DNA of 64,000 bases from CBDCXF01 sp965223755 (GTDB taxonomy: Bacteria; Acidobacteriota; Thermoanaerobaculia; Multivoradales; JAHEKO01), in contig CBDCXF010000002.1 in the NCBI GenBank assembly GCA_965223755.1, positions 1,488,001-1,552,000 of the forward strand. Direction: 5' to 3'. The notes below the pieces were generated by a model. The model worked only from the letters and a program-made list of their open reading frames with translations. It had not been told where the DNA came from and searched no databases. Positions 35,344 through 44,302 of the stretch are shown in pieces (the stretch's first letter is position 1; each line of letters begins with the position of its first letter). Made by a program: the position numbers and the translations under genes.

Positions 35344-36445
35344 CGGGATGTATGAGGCGGATCTACGACAGCAACGGCACGCGGTGGTTACCGGCGGGGG
35401 TACGGCCGGCCACGTCGCTCCCGGCCTGGCGGTCGCCGACGAGTTACGCCGCAGGGGGTGGTCGGTGAGCTGGCTTGGCCGAGCCGCGAGTATGGAGGAA
35501 CGGCTGGTCACCGACGCCGGACTTGCGATGGACTTTGTGCCAGCGCGCCCCGTTCTCGGTAAGTCTTGGCCGCAGCGTCTGGGTGCCCTGGTCACCACTT
35601 TGCGAGGAGTGTTGCAAGCCCGCCGTCATTTGGCCCGTCGGAGTGCGGCCGCCGTTCTCGGGACGGGCGGGTACGTCTGCGCCCCCGGAGTCCTTGCCGC
35701 TTGGAGTCGCCACTGCCCGACGGTGCTGTTCGAGCCCAATGCAGTGATGGGGCTGGCCAATCGTCAGTTAGCCCGGTTGGTTGACCGCATCGCTTTCGGC
35801 TACGCGAACTCGAATACGGATAGCGAACAGAATCCAGCGCGGGTGGTATCCGGCGTTCCGGTTCACGAATCGTTCAGCGACCCTCAGCCGTTGCCGGGTT
35901 TCGACCGCCGCCGGCTGCTGGTGTTGGGGGGGAGCCAGGGCTCCCTGGAGCTCAACCAGGTGCTGCCGCGCGCGATCGGGCTACTGCCGTCCGATGTGGC
36001 GAATAGCTTGGATGTCGTTCATCAGTGCGGAGCCACCCATGTCGAGGCGACCCGCGAGCTATACGTCCAGCACTGCCCGAGCGTTTTCGTCGCCGTCGAA
36101 GGCTTCTTGTTCGATGTGGCCGAGCGGATGGGAGGCGCGCATCTGGTGGTGAGCCGCGCCGGCGCACAGACGTTGGCCGAACTTGCCGCCGCGGCCCGTC
36201 CGGCGATCCTGGTACCCCTTTCCATCGCCCAAGCGCACCAGGCGGCCAACGCGCGTCGACTCGAATCTAGCGAGGCCGCGCGCTGTCTGATTGCGCCGAC
36301 GCCGGAGGAAATGGCGTCGGCCCTCGGCGAAGTCCTCGATAGTCCAGAGCAGCTCGTCGAGATGGGCGCGGCGATGGGAAGCCACGCCACTCCAAACGCG
36401 GCGTCGACTCTGGCGGATCTGATTGAAGGGCTGGTGCCGTCATGA
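35336..36445 (+). CDS. murG: Lipid II synthase MurG (GlcNAc transferase)
   Basis: 369 residues. GT28 fold: the N-terminal glycine loop VVTGGGTAGHVAPGLAVADE binds the lipid I phosphates, LGTGGYVCAPGVLAAW and FEPNAVMGLANR follow, then VLGGSQGSLELNQVLP at the C-terminal domain and VSRAGAQTLAELAAAARPAI (UDP-GlcNAc site). It acts on the cytoplasmic face of the membrane after MraY. ATG at 35336 overlaps ftsW; a second ATG four codons in is possible. Confidence 0.95.
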   Translation: MDNGMYEADLRQQRHAVVTGGGTAGHVAPGLAVADELRRRGWSVSWLGRAASMEERLVTDAGLAMDFVPARPVLGKSWPQRLGALVTTLRGVLQARRHLARRSAAAVLGTGGYVCAPGVLAAWSRHCPTVLFEPNAVMGLANRQLARLVDRIAFGYANSNTDSEQNPARVVSGVPVHESFSDPQPLPGFDRRRLLVLGGSQGSLELNQVLPRAIGLLPSDVANSLDVVHQCGATHVEATRELYVQHCPSVFVAVEGFLFDVAERMGGAHLVVSRAGAQTLAELAAAARPAILVPLSIAQAHQAANARRLESSEAARCLIAPTPEEMASALGEVLDSPEQLVEMGAAMGSHATPNAASTLADLIEGLVPS

Positions 36446-37827
36446 TGTTCCGTCAGTTTGCCGGACTCAAGAAGATCCACCTGGTGGGTGTTGGCGGCGC
36501 AGGCATGAGTGGCATCGCCGAGATCTTGGCGGCGCACGACTTTGAAGTCAGCGGCTCCGATCTGGCGTTGTCGGCGACCACCGAGCGTTTGCAGGAATTG
36601 GGAGTGCGCGTGCATCAAGGGCATGCGCCTGAGCATCTCGCCGACGCCCAACTCGTCGTCATCTCTTCCGCGGTGACCCAGGACAATCCAGAAGTCGTGG
36701 CCGCCCGGAGCGGCGGCATTGCGGTCGTGCGCCGCGCCGAGATGCTCGCCGAGTTGATGAGGCTCAAGTACGGCATCGCCGTCGCCGGCTCGCACGGCAA
36801 GACCACGACCACATCGCTCATCGGCACGCTGATGACCGAGGCCGGCCTCGACCCGACAGTCATTGTCGGTGGCCGTCTACGGGTCACCGGCACCGGCGCC
36901 CGGCTCGGCGCTTCCGACTATCTCGTTGCTGAAGCGGATGAATACGATCGTTCCTTTTTGCACTTGCAGCCCATCCTGGCGGTGGTGACTTCGATAGATG
37001 TCGAACATCTCGACACCTATGAGGACCTGGCGTCGATTCAAGACGCATTTGTGGATTTCGCCAGCCGCGTGCCCTTTTTTGGCCGCGTCGTGGTCTGTCT
37101 CGACGATTCCAACATCCAGCAGATCTTGCCTCAGCTCGCGGACCGGCGGGTGACGACCTACGGCGTGTCACCGCAAGCCGACCTTGCCGGGTCGGCTGTC
37201 GAACACCGGGACGACGGCGTGTCATTCGAGGTGCGCCACAAAGACCGCGATCTAGGCACGATCTACGTGCCGATGCCTGGGTTGCACACGGTGCGCAACA
37301 CGCTGGCGGCGATCGCAGTGGGACTGGATGTCGGCATCGAGTTTCAGCGTATGGCTGAGATCCTGGCCGACTTCAGAGGGGTGCACCGTCGTTTCGAGCG
37401 GCTCGGATCCTGGCGCGGAGCCACCGTGGTCGATGACTACGCGCACCACCCCGCGGAGGTCGATGCGACACTGGAAGCGGCCCGAGCAACGTTCCCCAAC
37501 AGCACTATCCGGGCCGTCTTTCAGCCTCACCTCTACTCTCGAACGCGCGATCAAGCAGCCGAGTTCGGACGGGCGCTGCTGGCCGCAGATCAGGCCGTAA
37601 TCGTTGATGTCTACGGATCGCGCGAGGCCCCCATCGATGGCGTCGACGCCGGGTTGGTTGTCGACGCGGCGCGTCGCTCCGGACACCGCAATGTTGCCTG
37701 GGTTCCAGATTGGCGCCAGGTGCAATCCGAACTGGAAACGCAAGCTCAGGCGGGGGACGTGATCTTGACCTTGGGCGCGGGTGACATCTATCGACTTGCG
37801 CGCCAACTTGCAGAGGAGGCGGCATGA
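36442..37827 (+). CDS. murC: UDP-MurNAc:L-alanine ligase MurC
   Basis: 461 residues, ATG overlapping the murG stop. N-terminal KKIHLVGVGGAGMSGIAEIL, ATP loop GSHGKTTTT from residue 116, then VAEADEYDRSFLHLQP and the C-terminal VVDDYAHHPAEVDATL and VFQPHLYSRTRD. It starts the cytoplasmic peptide stem. In many genomes murB and ddl lie between murC and ftsQ; here murC is followed directly by ftsQ with a four-base overlap. Confidence 0.96.
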   Translation: MMFRQFAGLKKIHLVGVGGAGMSGIAEILAAHDFEVSGSDLALSATTERLQELGVRVHQGHAPEHLADAQLVVISSAVTQDNPEVVAARSGGIAVVRRAEMLAELMRLKYGIAVAGSHGKTTTTSLIGTLMTEAGLDPTVIVGGRLRVTGTGARLGASDYLVAEADEYDRSFLHLQPILAVVTSIDVEHLDTYEDLASIQDAFVDFASRVPFFGRVVVCLDDSNIQQILPQLADRRVTTYGVSPQADLAGSAVEHRDDGVSFEVRHKDRDLGTIYVPMPGLHTVRNTLAAIAVGLDVGIEFQRMAEILADFRGVHRRFERLGSWRGATVVDDYAHHPAEVDATLEAARATFPNSTIRAVFQPHLYSRTRDQAAEFGRALLAADQAVIVDVYGSREAPIDGVDAGLVVDAARRSGHRNVAWVPDWRQVQSELETQAQAGDVILTLGAGDIYRLARQLAEEAA

Positions 37828-38618
37828 ACGAGCTCGTCGACTCGCAAAAAACGATGCCGTTCCGACGCCGCCTGTTCGTGGCGCGGCACCGCAAGCGCAG
37901 TATCTGGGTGCGGCTCTGGAAGCCGTTCCTGCAGGCAGCCATATTGGTCGGCGCACCGGCTCTTCTCGGCTATTGGGCTTTGACATCGCCACAGTTCACG
38001 TTGAAAGAAGTCGAAGTAGTCGGAGCGAGTCAGGTTGCGCGGGGGTGGATTGACGTGCGCGTGGAGTCCTACCGCGGCCGCCCGTTGGTGTCGATGCCCA
38101 TGGAATCGGTTGAACGTCGATTGCGGAGTCACCCCTGGGTCGCTGGCGTTCAGGTACGCAAGGAGCTCCCCGATCGACTGTTGGTCGTGGTGGATGAGAA
38201 AACACCCTGGGGCGTCCTGAAGACCGAGGAAGAGGCGATATTCGTCGACGCCAGTGGGGAAGCGATCGCTCCGTTCGACAACCATCCGCGCTGGGCCGAT
38301 CTGCCGGTCATTGTCGGTGAAGCCGACGCGACCGTATTGGCCCGTGCTGCTGATGTCGCGTCGCAGATGCGGGACCTAGAGCCCAATTGGGCCGCCGGGC
38401 TTTCCCGCGTGGAGGTGCTCAACGACTGGGACTTTCTACTTGAGACGAGAGCGCTCCCCTTTGCTCTCGTCGTAACCGCGACCAGCGTGCAGGCGGCAGT
38501 TGCGCAAGGAACGGCTTATCTGCACGACGTGCAAAGCGAATTGAATTCAATCGAGGTTCTCGACTTGAGGACCCCAGGTGCAATCGTGGCTAGAGGACTC
38601 AAAGAAGGAGAGGAGTGA
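37824..38618 (+). CDS. ftsQ: Cell division protein FtsQ
   Basis: 264 residues, ATG overlapping the murC stop. Basic cytoplasmic N-terminus (about 35 residues), one membrane helix (about 36-54), then a POTRA domain (about 55-125; FTLKEVEVVGASQV, HPWVAGVQVRKELPDRLLV) and the FtsQ beta-domain. It links FtsB/FtsL to the early divisome. Position between murC and ftsA is standard. The stop lies five bases before the ftsA ATG. Confidence 0.9.
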   Translation: MNELVDSQKTMPFRRRLFVARHRKRSIWVRLWKPFLQAAILVGAPALLGYWALTSPQFTLKEVEVVGASQVARGWIDVRVESYRGRPLVSMPMESVERRLRSHPWVAGVQVRKELPDRLLVVVDEKTPWGVLKTEEEAIFVDASGEAIAPFDNHPRWADLPVIVGEADATVLARAADVASQMRDLEPNWAAGLSRVEVLNDWDFLLETRALPFALVVTATSVQAAVAQGTAYLHDVQSELNSIEVLDLRTPGAIVARGLKEGEE

Positions 38619-38622
38619 AGTT

Positions 38623-39867
38623 ATGGCGCCCAACCCAATCGTGGCTGTTGACGTCGGCTCATCCAAAGTACACGTTCTGATCGGGCGATCGCAGGGCGAG
38701 GGAGTGGAAGTGCTCGGCGTTGGACAAGCTGCCAACCTCGGAACCCGTCGCGGCAACATCGTCAACATTGAGATGGCGGTGCAGGCCATCAAGCTGGCCA
38801 GCGAAGAGGCCGAAGTCATGGCCGGGGTCGAGATCGAGTCGGCCTTCGTGGGGATTGCCGGAGTCGACGTGCGTTGCGTCAATTCACGCGCTTCGATGCA
38901 AGTGGGTCAGCGCCGCGATCGAGAGATCACTCAACGCGACATCAACAAAGTATTGGAGGCCGCCCAATCGGCGGCTCTGCCCTCGGATCGCGTCGTGCTC
39001 CACGCCATCCCGCAGGAATTCGAGGTCAATGAACAGGGTGGAATCTCCGACCCCATCGGCATGATGGGTAGTCGCCTAGAGGTGGCGGTTCATCTGGTGA
39101 CCGCCAACGCGACTCGCTCCAAAACACTCCTCACGAGCATCAATCGTGCCGGCATTGAAGTCGAGCAAATGGTGTTCGAACCCTTGGCCACGGCCGAAGG
39201 CGTTCTCACTTACGACGAGCGTGAACTGGGGGTGCTGCTAGTCGACGTCGGCACCGGCACGACGGAGTACTCGCTCTTTATCGACGGCTATCCGCAGCAC
39301 TCGGCGGTGTTGCCGATGGGTTCGCATCACTTCACCAACGACCTTGCCATGGTTCTGCGCACTCCTTTCGCTGATGCCGAAGAGATCAAGGTGCGCCACG
39401 GCTGCTGCATGCCGGGAATGGTCGAGGACGAAGAAGGCGTTTCGATTGCTGCCGTGGGCAGCGGAGCGGCACGCGTGGTGCCTCGCAAAGAGTTGAGCGA
39501 CATTCTGCAACCTCGCGCCGAGGAGTTGCTGCTGCTGATTCGTGAGGATTTGTTCAAGCACGGCTATGAAGATCCGCTTCGTGGCGGGATCGTGCTGACT
39601 GGCGGCGGATGCCAGTTGGACGGTCTGCTGGAAATGGCCGAAGAGGTGTTCGATTCCGGCGTCCGCTACGGCCTCCCACGCAACGTCTCGGGTATGCCCG
39701 AAAGCATGCGTTCACCGGTTTGGTCCACCGCGGCCGGCCTCTTAGTGCACGCCCAACAAGAACAACAACGATCTCCCAACCAAAGATCGCGTAACGGCCT
39801 TTCGGTTCGCGCGGTAGTTGGGAGTTTACGCGACATGTTCCGTCCCCTGTCGCAGGGACAAAACTAG
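38623..39867 (+). CDS. ftsA: Cell division protein FtsA
   Basis: 414 residues from the ATG at 38623, preceded by AAGGAGAGGA. Actin-like fold: phosphate 1 loop VAVDVGSSKVHVLIG, the SHS2/1C region (about 80-165; SAFVGIAGVDV), phosphate 2 VLLVDVGTGTTEYSLF and adenosine motif GIVLTGGGCQLDGLLEMAE. The C-terminus ends VGSLRDMFRPL, an amphipathic membrane-targeting helix. FtsA tethers FtsZ to the membrane. 31 bases separate it from ftsZ. Confidence 0.96.
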   Translation: MAPNPIVAVDVGSSKVHVLIGRSQGEGVEVLGVGQAANLGTRRGNIVNIEMAVQAIKLASEEAEVMAGVEIESAFVGIAGVDVRCVNSRASMQVGQRRDREITQRDINKVLEAAQSAALPSDRVVLHAIPQEFEVNEQGGISDPIGMMGSRLEVAVHLVTANATRSKTLLTSINRAGIEVEQMVFEPLATAEGVLTYDERELGVLLVDVGTGTTEYSLFIDGYPQHSAVLPMGSHHFTNDLAMVLRTPFADAEEIKVRHGCCMPGMVEDEEGVSIAAVGSGAARVVPRKELSDILQPRAEELLLLIREDLFKHGYEDPLRGGIVLTGGGCQLDGLLEMAEEVFDSGVRYGLPRNVSGMPESMRSPVWSTAAGLLVHAQQEQQRSPNQRSRNGLSVRAVVGSLRDMFRPLSQGQN

Positions 39868-39898
39868 GCCAATAACCCCTAATCAAGGAGGTGTTTCC

Positions 39899-41200
39899 AT
39901 GATTCTGTTGGACGATCAGAAAAGCGAAACAGGGCCGTCAATCCAACTGGACGAAGGCGCTGGGATTTCCCCCGCCAAAATCCGAGTGGTGGGCATCGGC
40001 GGAGGTGGCGGCAACGCCGTCAACCGCATGATCGATGCGAACCTCTCCGGGATCGAGTTCATGACGGCCAACACAGATGTCCAAGCCCTCGACAAGTGCC
40101 GGGCACCGATCAAATTGCAGCTCGGCCCCAACCTGACTCGAGGCTTGGGCGCAGGGGGTGACCCCGACACCGGGCGCCAAGCGGCGCTGGAAGATACCGA
40201 ACGCATCCTCGAGCACCTCGAGGGCTCGGACATGGTGTTCTTGACCGCCGGCTTGGGTGGTGGCACCGGGACCGGTGCTGCGCCGATTTTGGCTTCGTTG
40301 GCCTCGGAGATCGGCGCCCTCACAGTGGCGGTGGTGACGCAGCCATTTTCGTTTGAAGGCCGCCGTCGCGCCAAACTCGCCGAACAGGGCCTGGAAGAAT
40401 TGCGCAACGCGGTCGATACGGTCATTTCCATTCCCAACGAACGGCTGCTGTCGTTCGTCGATCGTGGCACGCCGTTGACAGAGGCCTTTCGCATTGCCGA
40501 CGACGTGCTCCGTCAGGCGGTGCAAGGCATCAGTGACCTGATCACCGTCCCTGGTGAAGTCAACGTTGATTTTGCCGACGTCAAATCGATCATGACCGGC
40601 ATGGGCATGGCGTTGATGGGAACCGGAATCGCCAAAGGTGAAAACCGCGCGCTTGAAGCTGCGCAACGGGCAATCTCTTCGCCCCTGCTTGAGGACACTT
40701 CGATTGAAGGTGCCAAGGGCGTCCTCATCAACATCTCCGGTGGCGACGATCTATCGCTGCATGAGATGGCCGAAGCGGCCAAGATCGTCAGCGACGCGGT
40801 TGATGCTGACGCCAACATCATCACCGGCATGGTCATCGATGAAGAGATGGAAGATGAGATGAAGGTCACAGTGATCGCGACTGGATTCCATCGCCCCACC
40901 GAACGGCCCAAGCCTTGGCTGGAGCCGCGCGCCGAGGTTGTTGAGCAGCCGGTAGAGTTGGAGGCTGAGCCCAGCCTGTTCGTCGAATCGATCGAAGCCA
41001 GTGAAGACGTTGCGGAGCCGGAAGCCGCTGAACCTCAGGTCTACCTTGCGCCCGAGCAGGAAACCGAAGAGGAAAAGGTGCCCTTTTACAAGAAGGCGCT
41101 CGCCCACATCCACAGCGATGACAGCGAGGGCTTCGGTCCCAACTGGAAGAGTGTCGACGACTACGACATTCCAACTGTTTTGCGAAAAAACATGGACTGA
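39899..41200 (+). CDS. ftsZ: Cell division GTPase FtsZ
   Basis: 433 residues from the ATG at 39899; the AAGGAGGTG ribosome site is close to a perfect match, fitting high FtsZ demand. Tubulin fold: IRVVGIGGGGGNAVNRMI, GGGTGTG at residues 120-126, the T7-loop-like region VNVDFADVKSIM. An acidic disordered linker (about 335-405) leads to the conserved C-terminal peptide DYDIPTVLRKNMD that binds FtsA. A strong terminator follows, closing the cluster. Confidence 0.97.
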   Translation: MILLDDQKSETGPSIQLDEGAGISPAKIRVVGIGGGGGNAVNRMIDANLSGIEFMTANTDVQALDKCRAPIKLQLGPNLTRGLGAGGDPDTGRQAALEDTERILEHLEGSDMVFLTAGLGGGTGTGAAPILASLASEIGALTVAVVTQPFSFEGRRRAKLAEQGLEELRNAVDTVISIPNERLLSFVDRGTPLTEAFRIADDVLRQAVQGISDLITVPGEVNVDFADVKSIMTGMGMALMGTGIAKGENRALEAAQRAISSPLLEDTSIEGAKGVLINISGGDDLSLHEMAEAAKIVSDAVDADANIITGMVIDEEMEDEMKVTVIATGFHRPTERPKPWLEPRAEVVEQPVELEAEPSLFVESIEASEDVAEPEAAEPQVYLAPEQETEEEKVPFYKKALAHIHSDDSEGFGPNWKSVDDYDIPTVLRKNMD

Positions 41201-41225
41201 GGATAGTCCTGTTTTGATCGTCCAC

Positions 41226-41260
41226 GCGGCGGGGGTGCTGTGCCCCCGCCGCACCTTTTC
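41226..41260 (+). terminator. Intrinsic terminator after ftsZ
   Basis: GCGGCGGGGG and CCCCCGCCGC (41226-41235 and 41243-41252) form a ten-base GC stem with a seven-base loop, followed by ACCTTTTC. It ends the dcw transcript 25 bases after the ftsZ stop. The next gene starts only 19 bases further on, so it must have its own promoter or depend on read-through. Confidence 0.88.
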
Positions 41261-41278
41261 TCCACTCTCAGTCGCGAG

Positions 41279-41839
41279 ATGACAAAAGCAGAAAAAAGGC
41301 TCTGGATCGCCGCGGCCGTAATTCAGACTACGATTTACTTAAGCCTCAGCTTGGGCGACAACGTCGTCCGCTACTTGCGCAACAACAACTACCTGCGTGC
41401 CTTCGTCGCGGTGATTCTGCTGCTGTCTTTAGTGGCGATGGCGGTTGCCCTCAAACGGGCTCGGCCGCCAATTCAGGTTTACGGCGTTGTTCTGATGATG
41501 TTGGCGGTGTACGCGGTCGTTCTCTTCTATATCCCGCGACCGGAAGAGAAGTTGCACATTGTCCAATACGGGGCCGTCACCGGCCTCATCTTCGAGGCGC
41601 TTCGTCAACGGTTCGGCCCAGGGCGCAATCTGGTTTCCGTCTTTGCCGTTGCGCTCGTCCTGGGTTGCGCGCTGGGCACCCTGGACGAAGGCATCCAGTA
41701 TTTGCTTCCCGATCGTGTCGGTGAGTTTTCCGACGCCCTACTCAATTGGGAGGCGGCTTTCTTGGCCGCTTTCTCACTGCTGCAGGTTCGGTGGGTCACC
41801 GACCGGCGACAGCGCGATCAAACTGACGAGACCGTTTAA
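41279..41839 (+). CDS. VanZ-like membrane protein
   Basis: 186 residues from the ATG at 41279; the longer frame starts inside the terminator. Four to five membrane helices. The HIVQYGAVTGLIFEALR segment and GTLDEGIQYLLPDRVGEFSDALLNWEA, with the DEGIQ acidic motif, are typical of VanZ-family proteins. The founding VanZ gives low-level teicoplanin resistance; the biochemical role of the broad family is unknown. The stop overlaps the stop of thiC on the opposite strand by four bases. Confidence 0.8.
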   Translation: MTKAEKRLWIAAAVIQTTIYLSLSLGDNVVRYLRNNNYLRAFVAVILLLSLVAMAVALKRARPPIQVYGVVLMMLAVYAVVLFYIPRPEEKLHIVQYGAVTGLIFEALRQRFGPGRNLVSVFAVALVLGCALGTLDEGIQYLLPDRVGEFSDALLNWEAAFLAAFSLLQVRWVTDRRQRDQTDETV

Positions 41840-43272
41840 TCCACTACAGCCAGTCTTGTTTTTCGGTACTCCGCGGCCTTGTCGGCCAGTCCGCTTTCGA
41901 CTGCGGTCGACACTTCGATTCCTTGCTCTTGAGCGTACTCTCTTAGCTCGCGGGTAATTTCCATCGAACAAAACTTGGGCCCGCACATGGAGCAAAAGTG
42001 GGCCTCTTTTGCCGTTTCTTGGGGAAGCGTCTCGTCGTGATACGCACGGGCGGTCTCGGGATCGAGAGAGAGATCGAACTGATCTTCCCAGCGAAACTCA
42101 AACCGCGCCCGGGATAGCGCGTCGTCCCAATCCTGTGCTCCCGGGTGACCCTTGGCGACATCGGCGGCGTGTGCAGCGATGCGGTAAGCGATCAACCCTT
42201 GCTTTACGTCTTCTTTGTCGGGCAGGCCGAGGTGCTCTTTGGGCGTGACATAGCAGAGCATGGCGGTGCCGTACCAACCGATCATCGCCGCACCGATCGC
42301 AGAGGTGATGTGGTCGTAGCCGGGAGCAATGTCGGTGACTAGCGGGCCGAGAGTGTAAAAGGGAGCCTCGTGGCAAAGCTCCATTTGCTTGTCCACGTTC
42401 TCCTTAATCAGGTGCATCGGCACGTGCCCGGGGCCTTCGACCATGACTTGGACATCGTGGTGCCACGCGATTTCGGTCAACTCGCCCAGGGTTTCGAGTT
42501 CGGCGAACTGCGCGGCGTCGTTGGCGTCGGCGATCGAGCCAGGTCGCAGGCCGTCACCGAGAGAGAAGGAAATGTCGTAGCGAGCCATCAACTCGCAGAT
42601 TTCCTCGAAACGGGTGTAGAGGAAATTCTCTCGGTGGTGGGCGAGGCACCACTTGGCCATGATCGAACCGCCTCGGGAGACGATTCCGGTAACGCGATCG
42701 GCTGTCAGAGGGACATAGGGAAGGCGTACGCCGGCGTGGATCGTGAAATAGTCGACACCTTGCTCGGCCTGCTCTTCCAAGGTCTCCATAAAGATGTCAA
42801 AAGTGAGATCTTCGGGTACGCCGTCGACTTTCTCCAACGCTTGGTAGACGGGCACGGTGCCGATCGGCACGCGGGAGGAGCGCAGGATGGCCTCGCGCGT
42901 TTCATGGATGTTGTTTCCGGTGGAAAGGTCCATGACCGTGTCTGCACCCCAGTGCACGGCCCAATCCAATTTCTCAACTTCCTCTTCGATCGAGGAGGTC
43001 GTCGGCGAGTTGCCAATGTTGGCGTTGACCTTGACCCGAAAGCGGCCGCCGATGACCATCGGTTCGAGTTCTAGGTGACGAATGTTCGCCGGGATGATCG
43101 CCCGGCCGAGCGCCACTTCAGAGCGCACCAACTCGGCATCCATGTTCTCTCGTTCGGCGATGTACTCCATTTCGGGTGTGATCTCGCCTCGCCGCGCGTA
43201 ACGAAGTTGCGTCGGACGGCTTGCGCTGCGCCGGCTCTCGACCCAAGGTTGTCGAATCAGATTCAAACTCAT
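41836..43272 (-). CDS. thiC: Phosphomethylpyrimidine synthase ThiC
   Basis: 478 residues. The radical-SAM enzyme makes HMP-phosphate, the pyrimidine of thiamine, from AIR. The C-terminal cluster motif C-x2-C-x4-C lies at C427, C430 and C435 (CSMCGPKFC). Substrate-binding stretches: ANIGNSPTTSSIEEEVEKL, TIHAGVRLPYVPL, SLGDGLRPGSIADAND and VEGPGHVPMHLI. It is the shorter ThiC form, lacking most of the N-terminal extension of E. coli ThiC (631). The ATG at 43272 has AGGAG seven bases upstream. A TPP riboswitch lies 74 bases upstream, so thiamine pyrophosphate should repress it. Confidence 0.97.
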   Translation of the reverse strand: MSLNLIRQPWVESRRSASRPTQLRYARRGEITPEMEYIAERENMDAELVRSEVALGRAIIPANIRHLELEPMVIGGRFRVKVNANIGNSPTTSSIEEEVEKLDWAVHWGADTVMDLSTGNNIHETREAILRSSRVPIGTVPVYQALEKVDGVPEDLTFDIFMETLEEQAEQGVDYFTIHAGVRLPYVPLTADRVTGIVSRGGSIMAKWCLAHHRENFLYTRFEEICELMARYDISFSLGDGLRPGSIADANDAAQFAELETLGELTEIAWHHDVQVMVEGPGHVPMHLIKENVDKQMELCHEAPFYTLGPLVTDIAPGYDHITSAIGAAMIGWYGTAMLCYVTPKEHLGLPDKEDVKQGLIAYRIAAHAADVAKGHPGAQDWDDALSRARFEFRWEDQFDLSLDPETARAYHDETLPQETAKEAHFCSMCGPKFCSMEITRELREYAQEQGIEVSTAVESGLADKAAEYRKTRLAVVD

Positions 43273-43345
43273 ATCCCGTGGCTCCTGGGCCCCGTCTAGC
43301 TCCTGGCGACGGCCCGATGGGGATACGGGTTGCGACGGTGGGTGA

Positions 43346-43423
43346 CTTCGCGTCCCTCCGGCGGCACAACCCGCATCAGGTTCGAAGGGTGTTTCTCAGC
43401 GCCATAGCGCACCCCTCGCGAAG
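43346..43423 (-). ncRNA. TPP riboswitch (THI element)
   Basis: On the minus strand the P1 stem CTTCGCG / CGCGAAG (43417-43423 with 43346-43352) encloses the diagnostic THI sequence: GAGGGGTGC, then CTGAGA, ACCCTTCGAACCTGAT and GCGGGT. These are the pyrimidine- and pyrophosphate-sensing bulges. The leader to thiC contains no hairpin with a U-tract, so control is probably at translation initiation. Confidence 0.95.
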
Positions 43424-43430
43424 CTCCTCC

Positions 43431-43436
43431 ATTGTA
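43431..43436 (-). promoter_or_regulatory. Putative -10 element of the thiC riboswitch transcript
   Basis: TACAAT on the minus strand ends seven bases before the first base of riboswitch P1, the expected distance to a transcription start. No good -35 hexamer is seen at 16-18 bases, so the call rests on the -10 and its placement. Confidence 0.4.
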
Positions 43437-43498
43437 GCGGTTTCAGAACCAATGCTGCCGGCCTTCAATGAGCGGCGGGCTCGGTGGCAGATTCTCCT

Positions 43499-44185
43499 CT
43501 AGCTGGAGGCCTTGGCTCGCGCGAACGGCAAGTAGCAGAGAGAAAACAACGCCAAACCGACAAAGTTCACTGTCACCAAGTACCAGGGCCAGGGTCCGAA
43601 GTAGTTGAAGGGGGTTTCGCCGAGCGGTTTGCGGCAAAGGAAAAGATAGTTGGTGTCGAAGGTGGTGTTGAAGATCGCCACCGGTATGGCGAGAGCCCAG
43701 ATAGCGACCATCGCTATGACGATGGACTTGGCCTTCGGTCTCATGCCAAGGACCCAGACTGCGAAGGCGATTCCGAAGATCGGCAGGCCATGGCCGAAGA
43801 AGAAAGACCAGAACGCAAACGAAGGGTAGCCAAGTTGTAAATCGGGAGTGATGAGCGACATCGTCGCCCCCGCTCCGACCCAAAAGTAGGCAACTTGAAA
43901 GACGCGGTCGTTGCGCGTCCACAACACGTAGGCGGTCAGAAGAACCGACATGCCGCAAAGATGAAAGGGCATCAGCTGCGGCCACGGTTCGCCGAAGCTG
44001 GCGCGCATAGTGGTTTCGACAACGCGATAGACGATCAGTAGGACCGCCAACGCGCGACCAGTCGTCACGTGTGAGTCCTTCGGCAATCGACCTAGCATTG
44101 CCACGATGAGAGCGATCATCGCGAAGGTCAATGACGTAGCCCAGAAGTGCTCGGCGCCAAAGGCATCGAATGCGGAGGCTTCCAC
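43499..44185 (-). CDS. YwaF-type integral membrane protein (TIGR02206-like)
   Basis: 228 residues from a GTG at 44185, where the protein-like sequence begins; the longer frame adds a non-conserved Q/R-rich tail. Six or seven membrane helices. Conserved stretches PWPQLMPFHLCGMSVLL, YFWVGAGATMSLITPDL and TNYLFLCRKPLGETPFNYF followed by GPWPWYL match the YwaF/TIGR02206 family of unknown function. Downstream are thiC and its riboswitch, but the riboswitch has its own start site, so the two are probably separate units. Confidence 0.82.
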   Translation of the reverse strand: MEASAFDAFGAEHFWATSLTFAMIALIVAMLGRLPKDSHVTTGRALAVLLIVYRVVETTMRASFGEPWPQLMPFHLCGMSVLLTAYVLWTRNDRVFQVAYFWVGAGATMSLITPDLQLGYPSFAFWSFFFGHGLPIFGIAFAVWVLGMRPKAKSIVIAMVAIWALAIPVAIFNTTFDTNYLFLCRKPLGETPFNYFGPWPWYLVTVNFVGLALFSLCYLPFARAKASS

Positions 44186-44302
44186 GGCGCAAAGTGTACT
44201 CAATAAGCGCGGCTCGTTTCTTGTCGAGCGCATGTGTTGTTGTTGCAGCCGAGGCTGCAAGGTGACGACGTTGCTGGAGCTACGCTCCGCTTAATTGACC
44301 GG

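Noticed and set aside
42370..43074. 234-codon open frame opposite thiC
   Set aside because: It is a mirror of the thiC coding frame on the other strand, without a recognisable product.
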